This document shows, one piece after another, positions 33,608 through 38,086 of a DNA stretch of 38,086 nucleotides. The translations under genes were made by a program, and so were the position numbers. This stretch comes from Planctomycetaceae bacterium (GTDB taxonomy: Bacteria > Planctomycetota > Planctomycetia > Pirellulales > Pirellulaceae), in the NCBI GenBank assembly GCA_024642205.1, contig JAHEBQ010000063.1, positions 1-38,086 on the forward strand. Direction: 5' to 3'. The notes beneath the pieces are model-generated. The model saw only the letters and a program-made list of their open reading frames with translations, did not search any database and was not told the origin of the DNA. Positions within the stretch are counted from its first letter, which is position 1. Every line of letters begins with the position of its first letter.

Positions 33608-34456
33608 ATGAGACTCGTACGATATGGCGACCGTGGCCGGGAAAAACCGGCGTTGCTGGATGGAAATGACAATCTTCGGGATCTATCTGCATTTGTCGAT
33701 GACATTGATGGCTCGGTATTGGCCAATCGTATGGTGGAGCTGGCCGCAATGGACCCTGCTTCGCTGCCTCTGGTGAAGGGAAACCCTCGCATTGCCGAAC
33801 CCGTGGCCCGTGTCGGTAAGTTTATTTGCGTGGGACTGAATTATGCGGATCACGCCGACGAGGCGGGTATGGACCGCCCGCAGGAGCCGATTCTGTTTTT
33901 CAAAGCCACGTCGGCGATCCAGGGTCCCAATGATGATGTCCTGTTGCCTCGCGGCTACAGCAAAGCGGATTGGGAGGTTGAATTGGGAATCGTGATTGGC
34001 CGTGAGGCCCGCTATGTTGCCGAAGATGATGCCGCCGAATGCATTGCCGGCTATTGTGTCGTCAACGATTTGTCAGAACGTGCGTTTCAGCTTGAACGAG
34101 CTGGTCAGTGGGTGAAAGGTAAAAGCTGCGATACCTTTGGCCCGTTTGGGCCCTGGCTGGTGACTCCGGATAGCGCGGGCGACATCGGAAAACTTGGAAT
34201 CTGGCTGGAAATCGACGGTGAACGGGTTCAGAACAGCAATACGGACCAAATGATTTTCAAGCCAGATTTTCTCGTGCATTACATCAGCAAATTCATGAGC
34301 TTGCAACCAGGCGACATTATCTCCACCGGTACACCGCGTGGAGTCGGGATGGGATTGAAACCTCCACGTTGGCTGCAACCTGGAACCGCGATCCGCCTCG
34401 GAATTGACGGTCTCGGAATTCAGCAACAACAGGTTCGGGCACCTGGCCCGGCATAA
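33608..34456 (+). CDS. FAH-family hydrolase (2,4-diketo-3-deoxy-L-fuconate hydrolase-like)
   Basis: Metal-dependent hydrolase of the fumarylacetoacetase family, 282 residues. An N-terminal arm (about 1-65) precedes the catalytic domain with FICVGLNYADHADEAG, the metal ligands Glu123 and Glu125 in WEVELG and Asp154 in VVNDLSER, KSCDTFGPFGPWLVT and DIISTGTPRGVGMG. FAH enzymes cut carbon-carbon bonds in diketo acids. Beside a 2-keto-3-deoxy-L-fuconate dehydrogenase-like SDR the expected reaction is 2,4-diketo-3-deoxy-L-fuconate to pyruvate and L-lactate. ATG 33608 has AAAGGA six bases upstream. The family also includes enzymes on aromatic and ureido compounds, so the substrate is tentative. Confidence 0.9.
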   Translation: MRLVRYGDRGREKPALLDGNDNLRDLSAFVDDIDGSVLANRMVELAAMDPASLPLVKGNPRIAEPVARVGKFICVGLNYADHADEAGMDRPQEPILFFKATSAIQGPNDDVLLPRGYSKADWEVELGIVIGREARYVAEDDAAECIAGYCVVNDLSERAFQLERAGQWVKGKSCDTFGPFGPWLVTPDSAGDIGKLGIWLEIDGERVQNSNTDQMIFKPDFLVHYISKFMSLQPGDIISTGTPRGVGMGLKPPRWLQPGTAIRLGIDGLGIQQQQVRAPGPA

Positions 34457-34571
34457 TGGCGGCGGAATCACGCTGCGTGGTGAATCGGCGATCGCCAAAC
34501 TCGCGAGATCAGAGCGATTTGATTACAATCAGGTCTGGCCTGGAGTTACAAAATTCATTGGCGAAATTTCA

Positions 34572-37500
34572 ATGTCCAATTCAGCTTTCAGAACACTGAG
34601 CTTCGTTGGCATCGTGATGATTTTTCAATTATCCGCAGCTGGCGATGAAGTTGATTTTTCAAGAGAGATTTCGCCAATTCTGAAAACCAGATGCTCGAAA
34701 TGTCACGGTTTCCGGGTTCGTGAAGGGGGACTGCGGTTTGCTAATCGCCGCGACGCGCTGGCGGAAACGGATTCCGGCAATCGCGCGATTGTTCCGGGTG
34801 ATCCGAATTCAAGTGGCTTGCTTGCGCGGATTATCAGTACCGACCAATCTGAGATGATGCCCCCCGAAGGTGAGCGGTTGTCGGGGGAAGAAATCGCGGT
34901 GATCAAGCAGTGGATCAAGGAGGGAGCAAGCTGGCCGGAGGATGCTAACGAAAAACACTGGGCCTATGTGGCACCTCAGCGGGGCGAACTGCCCAAAGTC
35001 AAACTGACGGAATGGTCACGCAACGCGATCGACGATTTCGTTCTAAAAAAACTTGAACGGAATGAAATTGCCCCTGCGTCCGAATCCGAACCGGCGCGAT
35101 TGATCCGGCGCGTTTCGCTGGCATTGACTGGAATTCCTCCGACCGTCGAACAGGTCGACGCGTTTATCAGCGATCCGAGTGATTCACGATACGAACAATT
35201 TGTTGACCAGTGTCTTGAGTCTCCTCGATATGGTGAACGTTGGGCCCAGCCATGGCTTGATCTGGCTCGATACGCTGATTCCAACGGCTACCAGGCCGAC
35301 CAGCTTCGCGACAGTTGGGCCTATCGCGATTGGGTAATCGAGGCGATCAACCGCGACCAGCCGTTTGATCAGTTTGCCGTTGAACAGCTTGCCGGCGACC
35401 TGATCCCTGACGCAACGCCGGATCAGAAAATTGCGACCGGTTTTCACCGGACGGTTACCTGTAATGTCGAAGCGGGCGTCCATCCGGAAGAAAACCGGGT
35501 CAATCAGGTTTTTGATCGAGTCAACACGACAGCGACTGTTTTTCTGGGAACGACAATTGAGTGCTGTCAGTGCCACAATCACAAATACGATCCATTCACG
35601 CAGGACGAGTTCTACCAGCTGTTTGCGTTTTTCAACAACACGCCTGTGGAGGTCAAGCTGGAATCGGGTGTCCAGTACAACTTTTGGGGACCAAGTATGG
35701 ATTTGCCGCTTTCTCCGGACGATGAAGCCAGGAAAAAATCGCTGGAATCCAAACTCGTTGAACTTGAGAACCAGAAATCGGAGTTGGCCAGGTTAACTCG
35801 TCACTCGCGGAACAAGTTGAAAGCGGATCTGGTCAAGGCGCTCGAAACACCGGTTCGCTGGGAGACGATGGAAGTCGTCGAATTTGAAAGTACAGGCGGC
35901 GAGACGTTTGATATTCTCCAGGACAATTCGGTTTTGATCGGTGGCTCGTTACCTGATACGACGACCTACAATGTGAAAGCAACGTCTGGTCTGGATCGAA
36001 TCACCGCCTTTCGAATCGAGGCACTGACACACGAATCGCTGCCCGGGACCGGTCCGGGGCGGGGTGACGTGAAACGGGCAAATTTCATTTTAAGCGAACT
36101 GACGGTCGGCGTGAAGTCGGAAGCTGCCGATAGTGGCGCCGTATTCACGGACGTAACCTTGAACCATCCAGCGGCTGACTTTTCACAGGCCCATTGGGAT
36201 GTTTCCGCGGCGATCGACGGTGATCGAACCACGGGTTGGGCCGTCGCTCCCAGGTTTTTCGTCAATCATTGGGCCAGTTTTGCACTTGAATCTCCGATCG
36301 AACGAAAGACGAAAAAGACGAAAAAGACGAAATTTCAATTCCTGCTGGACCAGAACTACGGTCGTGGTCGAACGATCGGGCGGATTCGTATTTCCGCTAC
36401 CGATAGCGAATCGGTCACGCTGGCAGTTCCAGATGAGGTCAGGAAAATCCTGGCCTTGAAAAACCCTGACAAGGCAGAGACCAGGAAACTCGACGAGTTT
36501 CTCCAATTGTCCGAACCTGAGATGGCAAGGCTGGCCAATGAAATTGGGGCAACCAGGAAACAGCTGAGTCAGGTCACGGTGCCGACGACGTTGGTCATGG
36601 TTGAAATGGACAAGCCACGTGAAACATTCAAACTGAACCGCGGCGAGTACTTGAACCCGGGCAAGAAAGTCGTCCCTGGTGTTCCCGCGGCACTTCATCC
36701 GTTCAATGATTTGCTTCCCGGGAATCGATTGGGCTTGGCGAAATGGATTGTCGACCCTGCCAATCCGTTGATCGGTCGCGTCACAGTCAATCGCTGGTGG
36801 TCGATTTTTTTCGGGCAAGGACTTGTCCTTTCCGGTGAAGACTTTGGGACGCAATGTGATTCGGCATCTCATCCGGAATTGCTGGATTGGTTGGCCGTTG
36901 AATTTGTCGAAAACGGCTGGTCACGCAAACACGTTCATAAGCTGATCGTCATGTCTTCAACATTCCGGCAAAGTTCAAGTTTGAGACCTGAGCTCTGGGA
37001 CATTGATCCCAAGAATCAGTTATATGCGCGCGGGCCCCGGTTTCGAATGCCGGCTGAAATGATCCGTGACAATGGACTGGCCATCAGCGGTCTGTTGTCG
37101 TCCAAGATGGGGGGACCCCCTGTGATGCCGTTTCAGCCGGAAAATATCTGGCGAACTGTCGGCCGAAATGGACCGAAATGGACATCGGCAGACGACGATG
37201 ACCGGTTCCGTCGTGGCGTTTATGTCGTGTGGCGACGCGCGGCACCGTATCCAAGCTTCATCAATTTTGATGCACCGGATCGAGCGACCTGTGTTGTCGA
37301 TCGGCCGCGGACCAATACGCCGCTGCAGGCTTTGACCTTGCTCAACGATCAGGCGTTTCTTGAAATGGCGGTTGCGCTTGCCGACCGGGTGTCGGCAGCG
37401 AACCCGAACGGCCTTGTCAATGATAGAATCATTGCCGCCATGAGATCCTGCGTGGCTCGTATCCCGAACGACAACGAAATCCAGTGGTTGAGGAATCTCT

Positions 37501-37667
37501 ACGAAATGGAAAAGAGGCGGTTCGAGAATTCGCCAGCATCTTCCCATAAGTTCCTGAATTCAATGCGACATAAAAACGATTTAAACGACGCGGGTTCCAA
37601 TGAGTTGGCTGCCCTCAGTATTGTTTGTAACGTGTTATTGAACCTGGACGAGACGATTAATTATTAG
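34572..37667 (+). CDS. Planctomycete cytochrome-like protein PSCyt1-DUF1549-DUF1553 (PSD1)
   Basis: Large exported protein of 1031 residues; function unknown, often found near sulfatases and glycan-degradation genes in planctomycetes. A hydrophobic N-terminus (residues 7-22) precedes a PSCyt1 domain with the haem motif C41-S-K-C-H45 and MMPPEGERLS. DUF1549 (about 150-360) contains RYGERWAQPWLDLARYADSNG and a second CxxCH in ECCQCHNHKYDP (about 331-336). A central 300-residue region has lectin-like features (DGDRTTGWAVAP) and a KTK micro-repeat. DUF1553 follows, with NPLIGRVTVNRWWSIFFGQGL and RTNTPLQALTLLNDQAF. Start: ATG 34572 gives the signal sequence; the longer frame overlaps the FAH gene. 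A DUF1501 gene follows, as is usual. Confidence 0.93.
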   Translation: MSNSAFRTLSFVGIVMIFQLSAAGDEVDFSREISPILKTRCSKCHGFRVREGGLRFANRRDALAETDSGNRAIVPGDPNSSGLLARIISTDQSEMMPPEGERLSGEEIAVIKQWIKEGASWPEDANEKHWAYVAPQRGELPKVKLTEWSRNAIDDFVLKKLERNEIAPASESEPARLIRRVSLALTGIPPTVEQVDAFISDPSDSRYEQFVDQCLESPRYGERWAQPWLDLARYADSNGYQADQLRDSWAYRDWVIEAINRDQPFDQFAVEQLAGDLIPDATPDQKIATGFHRTVTCNVEAGVHPEENRVNQVFDRVNTTATVFLGTTIECCQCHNHKYDPFTQDEFYQLFAFFNNTPVEVKLESGVQYNFWGPSMDLPLSPDDEARKKSLESKLVELENQKSELARLTRHSRNKLKADLVKALETPVRWETMEVVEFESTGGETFDILQDNSVLIGGSLPDTTTYNVKATSGLDRITAFRIEALTHESLPGTGPGRGDVKRANFILSELTVGVKSEAADSGAVFTDVTLNHPAADFSQAHWDVSAAIDGDRTTGWAVAPRFFVNHWASFALESPIERKTKKTKKTKFQFLLDQNYGRGRTIGRIRISATDSESVTLAVPDEVRKILALKNPDKAETRKLDEFLQLSEPEMARLANEIGATRKQLSQVTVPTTLVMVEMDKPRETFKLNRGEYLNPGKKVVPGVPAALHPFNDLLPGNRLGLAKWIVDPANPLIGRVTVNRWWSIFFGQGLVLSGEDFGTQCDSASHPELLDWLAVEFVENGWSRKHVHKLIVMSSTFRQSSSLRPELWDIDPKNQLYARGPRFRMPAEMIRDNGLAISGLLSSKMGGPPVMPFQPENIWRTVGRNGPKWTSADDDDRFRRGVYVVWRRAAPYPSFINFDAPDRATCVVDRPRTNTPLQALTLLNDQAFLEMAVALADRVSAANPNGLVNDRIIAAMRSCVARIPNDNEIQWLRNLYEMEKRRFENSPASSHKFLNSMRHKNDLNDAGSNELAALSIVCNVLLNLDETINY
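36308..36333 (+). repeat. In-frame 9-bp micro-repeat in the PSD1 gene
   Basis: Nearly three copies of GACGAAAAA encode alternating Lys-Thr-Lys units (KTKKTKKTK) in the linker just before a beta-rich segment of the central region. It is too short to be a CRISPR or VNTR locus of note, but is a potential slippage site. Confidence 0.6.
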
Positions 37668-37858
37668 AGGACGATTCAGGATCTGTTGGCCTCGAGCAAG
37701 CGCCGTGGAATTGAACATCCTGCGGGCATTTCGGGCCCGAGGACAGCCGGTTTTGACATGCCTGTTGGAACCCGGCCCACGCGGTAGAAAGCTCGGGTTC
37801 TGCGCCCAGACCGTCCATTTCAAACCCACCCAGCGGCAAGTGTCGCCAATCCATGCCC
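37668..37858 (+). other. Spacer between PSD1 and DUF1501 genes
   Basis: About 190 bases with no credible frame beyond shadows. The two genes are co-directional, and this spacing is compatible with one transcript. An in-frame ATG at 37853 also precedes the chosen DUF1501 start. Confidence 0.4.
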
Positions 37859-38086
37859 ATGAACGAATTACGAAACCGCCACCTGCAACTCACCCGTCGG
37901 CATTTGTTCCAACAAGCCGGGACCGGAATCGGTGCGCTGGCGTTGGCGACGCTTTTTCAGCAATCGGGGTATGGCGAAAATGTTCTGGCCATCGACGATC
38001 GACCGGAAAGCCCGCTGGCTCCCAGGCTGCCGCATTTTCCAGCCCGCGCCAAAAACGTGATCTATATTCACCTCGTCGGAGCACCG
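37859..38086 (+). CDS. DUF1501 protein, N-terminal part (cut by window edge)
   Basis: Seventy-six codons are visible and the frame runs off the right edge. The N-terminus MNELRNRHLQLTRRHLF followed by GTGIGALALATLF is a twin-arginine (RR) export signal. The later stretch PHFPARAKNVIYIHLVGAP matches the conserved beginning of DUF1501 proteins, sulfatase-fold relatives of unknown function that in planctomycetes almost always follow a DUF1549/DUF1553 gene, as here. Alternative start ATG 37853 adds two residues; no clear ribosome site. Inference: Tat-exported partner of the upstream cytochrome-like protein. Confidence 0.85.
   Translation, partial: MNELRNRHLQLTRRHLFQQAGTGIGALALATLFQQSGYGENVLAIDDRPESPLAPRLPHFPARAKNVIYIHLVGAP

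Noticed and set aside
1..38086. tRNA, rRNA, CRISPR array, insertion sequence or prophage
   Set aside because: I scanned intergenic regions for tRNA T-arm-like motifs, spaced direct repeats, transposase motifs and terminal inverted repeats and found none I could support by eye.

Overview
The window looks like chromosome from a planctomycete, probably a marine member of the Pirellulales. The evidence is a PSCyt1/DUF1549/DUF1553 cytochrome-type protein followed by the start of a DUF1501 protein at the right edge, a secreted formylglycine sulfatase, a TPR/FG-GAP propeller protein, a carboxypeptidase-regulatory-like lipoprotein, and poorly conserved Shine-Dalgarno sites at many starts. I see no rRNA, tRNA, CRISPR array, insertion sequence or phage gene. 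The lineage call is inference from gene content; no marker phylogeny was possible.

Layout. (1) 1-3329 is pyrimidine nucleoside salvage: a NupC-type nucleoside transporter faces a pyrimidine/thymidine phosphorylase-cytidine deaminase pair. (2) 3330-4564 holds no gene I can support. (3) 4565-7655 holds three co-directional dehydrogenases (SerA-like 2-hydroxyacid, Ldh2-type, SDR). They converge on (4) a TPR/FG-GAP protein and a sulfatase (minus strand, 7682-11087). (5) 11573-14483 is a minus-strand, overlapping CstA-lipoprotein-HIT unit, divergent from (6) thioredoxin reductase, an Nramp-like membrane protein, asparaginyl-tRNA synthetase and a flavin monooxygenase-like protein (14826-21292). (7) 21338-21796 is a small helical protein, possibly hemerythrin-like. 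(8) 22159-30433 is a six-gene plus-strand glycoside locus: GT4, HAD, GT4, GH13_18 phosphorylase, GT4 and a GT81-type glucosyl-3-phosphoglycerate synthase. (9) 30684-37667 holds a YebC-family regulator, a minus-strand SDR, an SDR-FAH hydrolase pair resembling the last steps of oxidative L-fucose catabolism, and the large PSD1-type protein. (10) A DUF1501 gene runs off the right edge.

How the genes work together. The best candidate for a little-described system is region 8. GpgS would commit NDP-glucose and 3-phosphoglycerate to glucosylglycerate. Two GT4 paralogues resembling mannosylglucosylglycerate synthases could extend it. The GH13_18 enzyme could phosphorolyse glucosylglycerate back to glucose-1-phosphate. 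This would be a compatible-solute locus carrying both making and recycling enzymes. Regions 4 and 9 fit degradation of sulfated, possibly fucose-containing, polysaccharides. All substrate assignments are inferences from sequence resemblance recalled without database searches.
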